Positions 11,163-21,301 of a stretch of 64,000 nucleotides of DNA are shown here, piece by piece. Under the pieces are notes generated by a model. The model had not been told where the DNA came from. It searched no databases and saw only the letters and a program-made list of their open reading frames with translations. Made by a program: the position numbers and the translations under genes. Origin of the DNA: Sporisorium sorghi (Eukaryota; Basidiomycota; Ustilaginomycetes; Ustilaginales; Ustilaginaceae). The stretch lies in contig JALCCG010000100.1 of NCBI GenBank assembly GCA_023212695.1, forward strand, positions 1 to 64,000, written 5' to 3'. How positions within the stretch are numbered: position 1 is the stretch's first letter; each line of letters begins with the position of its first letter.

Positions 11163-14100
11163 ATGCCGGCAGGAGCAGGACCAGGTGCGCCCCTCGACAA
11201 GAGGACCACCGCCTACGAAAACATCTTTGGTCGTCCCACAGCCAAGCCAAAAGGCCCACAACCACAAGCGTTTGGCCAGCAACACAATCCCAACGCCGGC
11301 GTCTTTCGTGCCCCTCCCAACTCCTACACCATCAATCAACGATGGAATGGCGCACATCCTGCCAACTATGGCGCTGCCCCTTACGCCTACATGGACCCTT
11401 CCATGATGATGGCACAGAACGCGACACCCCAACCTGGTGCACCCGCCTACTACCATTCCGCCTACGCAGCCGCACCGCCTGATGCGTTCGATCCACACGC
11501 CGACCGAAGGATCAGCGCCGTGCCATCTCTAGCTGGCTCCGATCCCAGATCTTCCATGTCTGGCTTTTCGCAGTACAACGGCCTCGCTGCCAGCGCAGCA
11601 GACGCCTACCGCGGCCCGTCTACTTCCGCAACACCCGCCAGCGCGTACGCCAGTCACTATCTCGACCAACAGCAGTCCAACGGCTCCACTCCAGCATCCA
11701 ACGGCGCCAACGGTTCCACCAACGCTACGCCATCTCCATCTGCGAACGCCGGCTATTCGAATCCGAATGCTGTTTCTCCTCGCGCGTCGGTCGTCCCTGA
11801 ATCCGCAGCCGATCTGACCCACGGCCTCGATAGGGTGACGCTCGACTCGAACGACAGGCCGCCACGCTTGCCCAGCTTCGAAGGCACCATGCCCATCGAG
11901 CAGAGCAGCTTCTGGACCGGCGAAGGCGACTCTGCCCGCTCCCCTGCCAGCCCCTTGTCCGTCGCAAGCCGCAGGCTGGGGAGCTTTGGATCGCAGGGCC
12001 AGGCCGCCGCTCAGCTCGCCGTCACCTCGTCATCCAATGCCGCTTCGCCGCGCATCGATGCAGGCGCAACCCCAGGCCTCAATCCCGATTCCAACTCGGC
12101 CAGTGTCGACGAGAGGCAGCAGACCGCCTCGCAGGATCAAGAGGTCTATTCCACTGGCTTCTTTGAAAATCTCCTCGGCACCCGCTCACCCGCTTCCTCG
12201 CTCTATGGCGATGGGCGTAGAAGAGGCTCTGTCGAGTCGGATCGTCAGTCGATCGCCAACTCGATTTACACGCTGCCAGGCGCTCAGAACGCATCCCGCG
12301 CCTTTTACGGTTCCACCACCACCTTGCCGCCCAATGCCAGCGGCTACTTTGCTGGCGGTGCAGCCCTCGGCGGCATGACTCCCTACAACATGTCGGTCGC
12401 CGCCAATTCAGGCGTCAATCCCGGCGCTTCCTGGGATCGTCCGCCGCGCAATCGCACCGCCTCGACTGCAACACAGGCTGCTCAGGCTGCGTATGCCCCC
12501 GGATACGCCAATCAACACGGCGGCGCACAATCGCGCTGGGACGAGCCCAGCGAAGCTTCGACGATCGGCAGAGGAGACTACCGCTCTCTTTCCTTCGGGC
12601 AAACCGCATCCCGCCCATCGTTTGCCGGCCCAGTATCTCCACCCAGCAGCATCGGAGGAGGGCGTTCGCAAGCTGTGGTCACCAGCCGACGAGGGCCTTT
12701 GGTTTACCCTGCCATGCTCTCCAAGGTGGCGGAAGCCTTCCGTGCGCGTGTCACCCTCTCGGAACGCACCAAGGATGGTCTCACGTACAGCGATGCCTTT
12801 GATGGACGCGAAGCCGTCGACAAGATTGCCTTCATCATCAAGACCACCGACCGCAACCTGGCCCTCCTTCTTGGCCGTGCGCTCGATGCGCAAAAGTTCT
12901 TCCACGACGTCACCTACGACCATCGATTGCGCGACTCTGCCTCCGAGATCTACCAGTTCAAGGTGCGCGTGCCCACCTCGGGCTTTGGCGTCGAAGATGG
13001 CTTTGACGAGAGTCGCAGATCCTCGGGTGTCACTGCTCCCTCGCGCGGCAACTCTGGTTCGAGCTTTGGTCCCACTTCGTCCATGACTTCGATGACTTCC
13101 AGCAAGCAGACGGCGCTCACTTCGCCCTCGCCATCGGCAACGACCCCGGCCACCTCCATCTACAATGGCGTCCAGTCTGGATCCGCCATCGAGGACGACG
13201 ATGACGACGACGCGCTGCCCACCGGTGTCTTTACCCTTCTCACCGACTGCTACTCGCCCACCTGTTCGCGAGACCGTCTCTGCTACAGTATTGCCTGCCC
13301 CCGACGTCTTGAGCAACAGGCGCGACTCAACATGAAGCCCCAGCCCATTCTCCGACGAAGCGTCAGTAGAGAGTCGCTCAACGACACCAAAGAGCGCGGT
13401 GCACTCTGGGCCGAGTCCGTCTCTAAGGAGGTCTTTGACAGCCTCGACGACAGGGAAAGGAAGCGACAGGAGGCCATCAACGAGGTCATCTACACCGAAC
13501 GCGACTTTGTCGCCGACATGGAGTACCTTCGCGATCGGTGGGTCAAGCCGCTTCGCACCTCGGATGTCATCCCCGAAGACCACCGCGACGACTTTGTTAC
13601 GCAGGTGTTTTGGAACGTGCTCGAGATCCATGCAGTCAACGCCAAGCTCGCCGAGCTGCTCACCAAGCGCCAGAAGCAGAGTGATGTGGTAGACCGCATC
13701 GGCGACATCCTTCTCGAGATGGTACCGCACTTCCAGCCCTTCGTCAAGTATGGCTCGCACCAGCTCTACGGCAAGTACGAGTTCGAGAAGGAAAAGTCGT
13801 CCAACGCGGCGTTTGCCAAGTTTGTCGACGAGACCGAACGTCTGCCCCAGTCCCGCAAGCTCGAGCTGAACGGCTACCTCACCAAGCCCACCACGCGACT
13901 CGCTCGATACCCTTTGCTGCTCGAACAAGTCAACAAGTATACCCCGGAAGATCACCCGGACAAGCAGACCATCCCTAAGGTCATCAAGATCATCAAAGAG
14001 TTCCTCACCAAGGTCAACGTCGAGACGGGCAAGAGCGAGAACCGTTTTACGCTGGCTCAACTCGACCAGCAGCTCGTCTTCAAGCAGGGAGAGGCCGTCG

Positions 14101-16034
14101 ACCTGCGTTTGCGAGATGAGCAGAGAGAGCTCGTCTTCAAAGGTCCGCTCAAGAAGCGCGGCGGCACCCAAAGCGAATCCGCCGAGCTCCAGGTCTTCCT
14201 CTTTGATCACGCGCTGCTCATGGTCAAGCCCAAGATGGTCAACAAGCACGAGCTCTACAAGGTCTATCGCAAGCCCATCCCTCTCGAGCTGCTCATTGTC
14301 ACCGTCTATGACGAGGTTCCGACAGGAAAGGGCAGCTCAACCCGCCCCAAGTCGGTCATGTCGCGCACCTCGACCGGCACACGCTACAGCGGCACACCAG
14401 GCACCGCGCCCAAGCAGGACGCCAAGACGGGCTACGCGCTTACCTTCACCTACCTCGGCAAGAAGGGCTACTCGATGACGCTGTGGGCCAGCACGTTTGT
14501 CAGCCGCAAAAAGTGGTTCGAGAACATCGAGTCGAGGCAAGAGATCCTTCGACAGCGCAGCAACATCTTTGACACCATTACTCTTTCGGAGAACTTCTTC
14601 CTTGGGCCGAATCGTGTCAACTGCTCGGTGCCGTTCGACTTTGGCCGCAGGATCATCTACGGCACCGACGACGGTGTCTATCTGTCGGATATTCGCGAAA
14701 AGGCTCGACCTCCAACCAAAGTGCTGCCGCTGCCTGGTGTCACGCAGGTGGATGTGCTCGAGGAGTATCAGATCCTCATTGTGCTTGCCGAAAAGTCGGT
14801 GCACACGTTTACTCTTGACGCGCTCGACCCCTCAGACCCGATGGGCTCGCTTAAGCGCGGTCGGCGCATCTCGTCGCACACGTCGTTCTTCCGTGCGGGC
14901 ATCTGCCTGGGCCGAACGCTGGTTTGTGTTGTCAAGTCGAGCTCTCTCTCATCGACGATCAAGACGCTCGAGCCGATCGAGCAGAATGTGCGCGGCAAGA
15001 AGCAGCCGACGTTCAAGAAGCTGCTGCAGGGAGGCCAGGACACGCTGCGCGTGTTCAAGGAGTTCTACATCCCCACCGAGTCGAGCTCGATCCACTTCCT
15101 CAAGACCAAGCTGTGTGTTGGATGTACAAAGGGTTTCGAGATCGTCGACTTGGAGACGCTTGACACGCAAGGGTTGCTCGACCCGGCAGACGCGTCGCTC
15201 GACTTTGTCCATCGCCGCGAGAACGTCAAGCCGATCGCCATCTACCGCATCTCGGGCGTCTTCCTGCTGTGCTACGACGAATTTGCGTTCTACGTCAACA
15301 AGAACGGCTGGCGAGCCAAGGGCAATTGGATCATCCACTGGGAGGGCAACCCGTCGTCGTTTGCCTACCACCATCCGTACGTGCTCGCGTTCGAGCCGAG
15401 CTTTGTCGAGGTGCGACACGTCGAGACCGGTGCGCTTCACCAGGTCATTACAGGTGTCAATCTGCGCTGTCTCTTTGCCGATGTTCCGCCGCCGACGCCG
15501 AGCGTTCAGCAGCAGAACGCGCAGGCGGTGGCGGCTATGCGGGCCAACTCGTTCAACGCGGCCATGATGGGCCCGTACGGTCGACCCATGGCACCGATGC
15601 AGAATGGCATGGGACCTCCCATGGCGCCTTTCCCGGGTGCAAGGCCTGGATTTGCGCCTCCGCACGCTGCCAATGGAGCCATGGTGCCTGGCGCCGGCGT
15701 TGCTGGCTACGGCGCAGGCATCCGCCCAGGCGCACCGCCGATGCGGCCGGGGGCAGCAGCGCCATTCCCCGGCCCACCAGGCGCGCCGATGGTGCATCCA
15801 TCCGCAGCACCGCCCGGAGCGCCCTTCCCTCCCGTCGCCAGGCCACAGATGCCGTACGCGTTCGGGCAGGCCTCGACGCCAAGACCGCCGCCGCCCGTGC
15901 AGCGCAACCCCGTGTGGGAGTCTGTCGCCTCCAGCCGCAACCAAATCGTGTTTATCGGCGACACGACTGTCTTCTGCGTGCGTTTGCATACGGATATGGA
16001 CTCGAGCAACGGGTCGGTCTCGTCGTCGAATTGA
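11163..16034 (+). CDS. ROM2: Rho1 guanine nucleotide exchange factor, ROM2-like
   Basis: A single-exon protein of 1623 residues from the ATG in CACAATGCC. Domain order matches fungal Rom1/Rom2: a disordered Ser/Ala/Asn-rich N-terminus (1 to about 505), a DEP domain (about 515-605), a DH/RhoGEF domain (about 768-955, with 'R-Q-E-A-I-N-E-V-I-Y-T-E-R-D-F' at its start), a PH domain (about 980-1120), and a CNH (citron homology) domain (about 1145-1440). A Pro/Ala/Met-rich tail of about 180 residues follows. The DH domain loads GTP on Rho1, which drives beta-glucan synthase, protein kinase C cell-wall integrity signalling and polarity. The DEP and PH domains direct it to the membrane. Family and domain order are clear; ROM2 rather than a paralogue is inference. 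Confidence 0.9.
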   Translation: MPAGAGPGAPLDKRTTAYENIFGRPTAKPKGPQPQAFGQQHNPNAGVFRAPPNSYTINQRWNGAHPANYGAAPYAYMDPSMMMAQNATPQPGAPAYYHSAYAAAPPDAFDPHADRRISAVPSLAGSDPRSSMSGFSQYNGLAASAADAYRGPSTSATPASAYASHYLDQQQSNGSTPASNGANGSTNATPSPSANAGYSNPNAVSPRASVVPESAADLTHGLDRVTLDSNDRPPRLPSFEGTMPIEQSSFWTGEGDSARSPASPLSVASRRLGSFGSQGQAAAQLAVTSSSNAASPRIDAGATPGLNPDSNSASVDERQQTASQDQEVYSTGFFENLLGTRSPASSLYGDGRRRGSVESDRQSIANSIYTLPGAQNASRAFYGSTTTLPPNASGYFAGGAALGGMTPYNMSVAANSGVNPGASWDRPPRNRTASTATQAAQAAYAPGYANQHGGAQSRWDEPSEASTIGRGDYRSLSFGQTASRPSFAGPVSPPSSIGGGRSQAVVTSRRGPLVYPAMLSKVAEAFRARVTLSERTKDGLTYSDAFDGREAVDKIAFIIKTTDRNLALLLGRALDAQKFFHDVTYDHRLRDSASEIYQFKVRVPTSGFGVEDGFDESRRSSGVTAPSRGNSGSSFGPTSSMTSMTSSKQTALTSPSPSATTPATSIYNGVQSGSAIEDDDDDDALPTGVFTLLTDCYSPTCSRDRLCYSIACPRRLEQQARLNMKPQPILRRSVSRESLNDTKERGALWAESVSKEVFDSLDDRERKRQEAINEVIYTERDFVADMEYLRDRWVKPLRTSDVIPEDHRDDFVTQVFWNVLEIHAVNAKLAELLTKRQKQSDVVDRIGDILLEMVPHFQPFVKYGSHQLYGKYEFEKEKSSNAAFAKFVDETERLPQSRKLELNGYLTKPTTRLARYPLLLEQVNKYTPEDHPDKQTIPKVIKIIKEFLTKVNVETGKSENRFTLAQLDQQLVFKQGEAVDLRLRDEQRELVFKGPLKKRGGTQSESAELQVFLFDHALLMVKPKMVNKHELYKVYRKPIPLELLIVTVYDEVPTGKGSSTRPKSVMSRTSTGTRYSGTPGTAPKQDAKTGYALTFTYLGKKGYSMTLWASTFVSRKKWFENIESRQEILRQRSNIFDTITLSENFFLGPNRVNCSVPFDFGRRIIYGTDDGVYLSDIREKARPPTKVLPLPGVTQVDVLEEYQILIVLAEKSVHTFTLDALDPSDPMGSLKRGRRISSHTSFFRAGICLGRTLVCVVKSSSLSSTIKTLEPIEQNVRGKKQPTFKKLLQGGQDTLRVFKEFYIPTESSSIHFLKTKLCVGCTKGFEIVDLETLDTQGLLDPADASLDFVHRRENVKPIAIYRISGVFLLCYDEFAFYVNKNGWRAKGNWIIHWEGNPSSFAYHHPYVLAFEPSFVEVRHVETGALHQVITGVNLRCLFADVPPPTPSVQQQNAQAVAAMRANSFNAAMMGPYGRPMAPMQNGMGPPMAPFPGARPGFAPPHAANGAMVPGAGVAGYGAGIRPGAPPMRPGAAAPFPGPPGAPMVHPSAAPPGAPFPPVARPQMPYAFGQASTPRPPPPVQRNPVWESVASSRNQIVFIGDTTVFCVRLHTDMDSSNGSVSSSN

Positions 16035-16488
16035 GTGCGAGGTGGCTAGCGTAGTTGGCGTGCGAGAGCGGTGCAATCTCTGGTGTTTTCGTTTTTTCTT
16101 CGCTTGTACATCACGCATGCAATGTCTTTTGTCTTTGATTGCGGTTTGGTCCGCTAGCGTGCTGCGATGAGCTGGATCTTGCTTGACGATGTGAGCTTTG
16201 TTCGGGTGTGCTCCTGTTGTGTAGGATCGATCCCAGGCGTGCCGATCTCACATTCCAGAGTGCATTTCAAATGCTTACAAATGGCCAGGCCGACGCTCGG
16301 TCGGTCGGATTGAGCCGGAAAATAGCACCCAAAATTCGCACGAGTCGAGTTGCATTTTCGGTTTCGTTTGCCGTCAGCCAACGGACTGCAAAGAAAGCGC
16401 GGATCACCAAACCTTGGTCGTTGTTGTCGTTGCTCACCATCATCTATACCTAACAACACCGACACATCTACAGACATACATTCTCACG
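16035..16488. other. Intergenic between Rho GEF and QCR8
   Basis: A short spacer holding the Rho GEF 3' untranslated region and the QCR8 promoter. I see no further gene. Confidence 0.5.
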
Positions 16489-17416
16489 ATGCGCGCTTCT
16501 CAGGTCTCGTTCTCTGGTATGCCTACGGGCAAGAAATACGTAAGTGTCGAGCGATGGCGGGGATTCAAAGGTGATGCGATCGGGAAGGAAAGAACGGATT
16601 GCAGATGAGGTCGGCGGGCGAAGGTGGAGATGGTTGAGGATGAGGATAGTGAAGATGCGGTGCTGGAGCGGAGCAGTAAGGACAGTGAGCGAGGAGGACT
16701 GGAGTGACATGCTGGGACGATGCAGAGATGCCGACTTGATAAACGAGCAGCTACTGACGGCCTTGATCAACTCTCTTTCCTTCTCGACACCTTACAACAC
16801 AATCGCTTGATCCGCATCCGCATCCGCATCGCATCGCACGTCCGCACTTGGACACGACCCGCACGCTCGCCGAACGTACTCGATGCTGTACAACCCGCAT
16901 TACTCGCATTCCGCATCCATCGGACGCCCTCTCGCATGCTCACAACCGCTCATCCTTCCGCTGTGGACACGCTGCTCGCATGATGGTTCCTCGCCCGCCG
17001 CTCTCCAACAAACCGCTGCATCGACCCTTTCCCCACCACCTCCAACACAACCAACTTTCCGACAAACAGATGGGCTGGTGGGGCGACATGGGCGGCCCAA
17101 CCCAGCGCGGCATCATTCAGTACTCGGTCTCGCCCTTCCAGCAGAACGCCATGAAGGGTGCGCTCCACCAGTACGTCTTCTACGGCTTCAAGCGCATCAT
17201 GCAGCAGGCTCCGTACTTTGTTGTTCCCTTCGCTGCTGGTAAGTCGAACCCCCCCCCCCCGCACAGAAGCGAGCTTGCGATGAAGCGAGTACTGACATTT
17301 CATGAATGATGGCTTTGTTTGTTTTCACAGGTTACGGCCTCATCGCCTGGGCCAAGAGCAAGAACGCCTGGTACAACTCCAAGGCCGGCCACCTGGCGCA
17401 CGGTCACGACGAGTAG
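16489..17416 (+). CDS. QCR8: Cytochrome bc1 complex subunit 8 (3 exons)
   Basis: Exons are 16489-16539, 17070-17238 and 17331-17416, giving 101 residues (yeast QCR8 has 94). The product begins with the family's short lead ending in 'G-M-P-T-G-K-K-Y' and continues 'M-G-W-W-G-D-M-G-G-P', then 'I-I-Q-Y-S-V-S-P-F-Q-Q'. A single membrane helix (about 65-82, 'Y-F-V-V-P-F-A-A-G-Y-G-L-I-A-W-A') precedes a C-terminal 'Y-N-S-K-A-G-H' block. QCR8 binds ubiquinone near cytochrome b in the inner-membrane respiratory complex III. All junctions are GT/AG and keep frame. The first intron, 530 nt, is much longer than the other introns in this window; the second (92 nt) contains a run of ten C. Confidence 0.93.
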
Positions 17417-18650
17417 ACGTTGTGCCAGCCTGTTTGACCGGTGTAGCGTCCCGCACAGTAACCAAGTTGTCCGAATTGCATCGTCTTGTGTGACTTGTTG
17501 GAGTGTGACTGACCGACGTGGAATGGAAAGAGGGCCGGAGCTGAGAGCGAAGTGACAGAGGGCCCGGACTGCATCAAGCGAGGGCGAGGGACAGGACGGC
17601 ATTGACGGACTCGGGCGCCGAAGGGGTCGGTGCGGAGGTGCGGAAGCTGTCATGGTATTCGCTCCAATGCTAGCGCTGTCTCTTCAGTCTGATGAGTGTG
17701 GGGAGACTGCCAGCGTCGACATGGCTGTTCGAAGTCGCGCTGTCGTCGTGCATTGAGCCCGCGCGTGTGAGACGGTTCTCGACTTGCGTCCCGCTGAGTG
17801 AGGCGTGGCAGACTACGTACGTCAAGCCGCTGCAGACGGGTTGCCCTCGCGTAATGCGTGTTTCCATCGTCGTCAGGGGAAGGTCGACAGCTCCTCTGCT
17901 GCTCTTCGACCCGTGCAAACAGCCAGCAGCCAAAGCAGAGCGCACACTGTCCTCGTTGTCGAGCGCCTCATGTGCAAGCGACACTGACAAGTGAGACGAG
18001 CGCAGCACTGGCTCAGCCTGGACCGGGACGCTGCGAGCTGACGGCCCAGGAGGCACGACACATGGTCGAAACTGGACGTGGTAGGGACGAGGGAATGGGA
18101 CGAGGGCCTCATCAAGCAGGTTCTGGTAGGTTTCGGAGCGTTGGCTTATCCTCGCCTCAAAGTCACCCGAATCACCGCCGCCTCAGGTATGCAGACCTCC
18201 GCTGGCGTCTCAAGCCTGACACACACCTCTGAGAGCCGGAGCTCACACAAGCGATCGACAAGACATGGAATAGGGATTCATCTTCGGTTACAACGAGCTG
18301 ACATGATCGACGATACTGGATACAATGGGAAAGATACACATCGTCGTACAAAACCTCAACCCAGACGACGTCTCGTGCGTCGATCAGAATCAGAAGGCTG
18401 CTCATCGCTTTGGCTGGTTGGGTCACGTTGTCGTGCGTCGTGCACTTGCGCCGTTCGCGTTGCTTGTGCTTCATCGCTGACCCGTGTGAGTGGCGGTCCG
18501 TTGCTGCACCTGTGTGAGACTCTTGCCGACTCGATGCTGGACCTGCGTTTCGCTGCTGGAGACCGACCACATATGCCAGCCACTCCAGGCGCCTACCCTC
18601 GTGCTGAGTGGCCGTTGTCGTGGCCACCTTGTCAAGGGAAAAGTCGCGAG
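17417..18650. other. Gene-free stretch at the left side of the repeat island
   Basis: The first 200 bases are QCR8 3' sequence. The remainder contains open frames on both strands, none with a recognisable domain or favourable start. It may be eroded mobile-element DNA, but I cannot match it to another part of the window. Confidence 0.4.
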
Positions 18651-18659
18651 CTGCTGCGT

Positions 18660-18900
18660 AGCTCTTTCGGTAAAGGTTGAGACGATGTGCCGCGAGCAGG
18701 TGCTGTGGCATCTCGTACGTCTGTGTGGTCGAACTTGCAGATCGGGCATGTCACCGCTGGCTCGCGAGGCGGCCACAGAGGGTAGGTGGCGATGTGCTTC
18801 TGCTGCCCTCCACCTGAAGCGGGGTCGTAGTCGTCAGCACGTTTGGATCAAGGGAGACCGTCGTGATGAACACACCAGGGGCAGAGACCTTCTCTAGCAA
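18660..18900 (-). pseudogene. Possible zinc-finger gene relic
   Basis: On the minus strand, reading across two frames gives C-P-W-C with a following H-H, then C-P-I-C-K-F-D-H-T-D-V (Cys codons at 18748-18746 and 18739-18737). After a one-base shift comes H-L-L-A-A-H (His codons at 18702-18700 and 18687-18685). That fits a C2H2 finger, C-x2-C-x~12-H-x4-H, broken by a frameshift. DUF3435 recombinases often carry such fingers at their C-terminus, so this may be the tail of another copy. The match is short, and chance remains possible. Confidence 0.35.
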
Positions 18901-18959
18901 GGTCGGAACTGCGACATGTTGTGGAGCACGTCCCCACCATAGATGCAGTGAGGTCCTTC

Positions 18960-20430
18960 GACGGTGCGAGCAATCCGGCAGACAGAGCGACAGGTAGAGT
19001 GAGCAATACAACAGACAACGAGCAAGCGGTACAACAGACCAGAGCGAGTGATGTAGCTCAACAGACGGAGAGTGAACATTGTGACACACGAACAGCGAGT
19101 GAGCCGTGCCACAGACAGAGAGCGAGCAAGCAAGCGTCGCACCAGATAGAGGGCGAGCAATATAACAGAGCGACAGCCAGCGAGGCAACAGACAGAGAGC
19201 GAGCGATACAACAGATGGAAAGCGAGTGTTGCGACAGACGGAGAGCGAACGAGCGTGTGGACAGAGCAGGCGTTGCGACAGACAGACAGACAGAAAGAGA
19301 TGCAACAGAGCGTTGCAACAGGGCGAGAGCGAGAGACGCAACAGAGCGAGCGATGTGACAGAGCAAGTTTTGACAATCCAACAGAGCGGAGCGATTTAGC
19401 AGAGCAGAGCGATCAACAAAGTAGTGCGATTCAACAGGCGGAGAGCGTGTAGTTCAAGAGACAGAGAGCGTGCGATGCAAGAGGCAGAGAGCGTGCCATC
19501 CAGCAGGAGCAATGCGATCCAACAGGAGCGGTGCAACCCAGCCGATCAAGGGATGCGACAGAGCAGGAGCGATGCAACAGAACAAGCATTGTCGATCCAT
19601 TGAAGCAAGCGACGCAACAGAACGAGAGCAAGCGATGAGACACGGCGAACGTTGCGACAGAGACATCAAGCAGACGCAGCGAGCCAATAGGTATCGCGAT
19701 CCAACAGTGTGAGCAAACCTACAGAGCGAGCCATGCTACAGAGCAAGCAGTGGCATTTCAGCAGAGCGAGCGATCCAAAAGAACAGAGCAATGCAACAGA
19801 GTCAGACAGAGCATCGCGATCAAGCGAGCATCACAGCAAACAAGCGACGTGCGACGGAGCGAACATTGCGGGCATCGCGACAGACAGAGCGATCCAACTG
19901 AGCGAGAGCAGGGGGGTCCGACCGAGTGGGCGATCCAATAAAGGGGATGTGAGCAGTTCAACAGACAGCGCAAGCAAGCGATGCAAGAGACAGCGAGCAA
20001 GCGATGAGAGCGATGGGACAGATAGATGGACAGAACATTGTGGCAAACATACTGAGAGCAATCAATGCAACAGACAGAGAACAAGTGCTTCGAGCAGACA
20101 AAGAGCAAACGATGTGACGGTCTGACAGGACAAGGACAGACCAACAGAGCGATGCGACAGACGGGAGATAGACAGAGCAGATCAAGCATGACCGAGCGTT
20201 GGGCAGAGCAAGTAGTGCGATAGTGCAAGCCTTGTGGCAGAGCGAACCAACGGAAAGAGCGGGCAGCGATGCAGCAGACACGCGGAGCGAGACGACAGAG
20301 AGACAAAGAGAACGAGCGATGCGACAAACAGACAAACAAACGAACAGATGAAGAGACGAGCAATAGAGCGAGCGAGCGATGCGACAGACTGAAAGAGCAA
20401 ACAAGCAGACAGAGCGAACAGGCAATCGTC
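18960..20430. repeat. Irregular tandem repeat, about 1.5 kb, purine-rich on plus strand
   Basis: The stretch is built from degenerate units of roughly 18-27 bases around the theme GCGAGCGATGCAACAGAC and AGACAGAGAGCGAGCG. The plus strand is markedly poor in T. Units vary in length and order, so frames drift. Several frames stay open for 100-200 codons on the minus strand only because the unit lacks stop triplets there (Ser/Leu/Cys/Arg-rich nonsense peptides). I treat those as non-coding. It lies directly against the recombinase relic at 20440. Confidence 0.85.
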
Positions 20431-20439
20431 CCCGTGTCC

Positions 20440-20930
20440 AGACGGCACGACGAGGCTCGCCATTGGACGCGACCTTTCTGTTCGCTGCATGAGGCGCCAC
20501 GACATCTCCAATCGTATCACAATCGACATTTAGGGATCCGTGTGGAATGTTAGAGAGAACAAGGCTCTCATCGTGGAGCATAAACTTCGAAAGCCGCTGC
20601 CTGGCTGTCTCGCGCGACCGAAACCTTTGTCAAACCCAGCGCTGACACAACAAGTCGACAGCCTATCGGCTCTAGACACATACACCGTCTCGCAGCGGTA
20701 GCGGCCGACGATGCTCACAGGCAAGCTTTGACTTCCAGCTCGACGGAAACAACAAGAGCTGGAGCGACTGCACAAAGAGAAAGTCGCTGCCTTGGATTGC
20801 CACACACATCTGCGCCGCAGACTCGCGGAAGGACGCGCTGGACAGATCCGCTCCTTCACGGAGCGGGGCCAGTGAGGTCTCCGTGCTCTCATCGCGGCTG
20901 GCGATCAGCTGAAGAGGCATCTCGTTGAAG
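20440..20930 (+). pseudogene. DUF3435 recombinase relic, C-terminal half of catalytic region
   Basis: This plus-strand stretch resembles the reverse complement of 22320-22770 within the recombinase pseudogene. Recognisable pieces are '...E-N-K-A-L-I-V-E-H' (about 20555-20580), 'L-R-K-P-L-P-G' and the Gln/Glu/Leu-rich coiled-coil part ('Q-E-L-E-R-L-H-K-E-K', about 20755-20785). Many substitutions and indels separate it from that copy, so it is older than the fragment at 8040-8690. It faces the main copy (opposite orientation). Confidence 0.75.
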
Positions 20931-21301
20931 ATCTGTGAATCGGTCAGGTCGACGAGTGAGAACGTCGGGGTGGACGAAGCGGATGCTTCGACCGGAACAG
21001 ACAGCGCGTGAGACGAAGGCGACAAAGAGGGTTCGCAGTCATGCATGGTGCCACGCTCCGCCGGTGATACTCTGACCACAGTGAAGGTGCGGGCCGTCTG
21101 AAAGGGCAGGAGCGCATCTGTCAGGGCTCTTGATCCGTGTGTCCCGAACTAGACAAAGTCCAGCCGCACCTTTCCATCGCCACCGTCTCGGCACAGTCTC
21201 ACGCTCAGTGCCTGTCGAATAGCACGTCTGTGACGCGAATTCATACACGCTCAGAGCGGCCGCCTGTCTGACAGACGACTTTGACAGCTCTGCCACTGTG
21301 A
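20931..21301. other. Spacer between recombinase copies
   Basis: About 370 bases. A minus-strand frame (21305 down to 21039, continuing in another frame to about 20870) gives natural-looking peptides such as 'S-T-P-T-F-S-L-V-D-L-T-D', but without a recognisable family. It may be eroded coding DNA of the element. No gene is supported. Confidence 0.35.

Noticed and set aside
12408..14249. 613-residue minus-strand frame
   Set aside because: Antisense shadow of the Rho GEF DEP and DH domains.
19758..20581. Two overlapping minus-strand frames of about 200 codons, Ser/Leu/Cys-rich
   Set aside because: Produced by the stop-free tandem repeat; several frames are open at once and none has a domain or good start.
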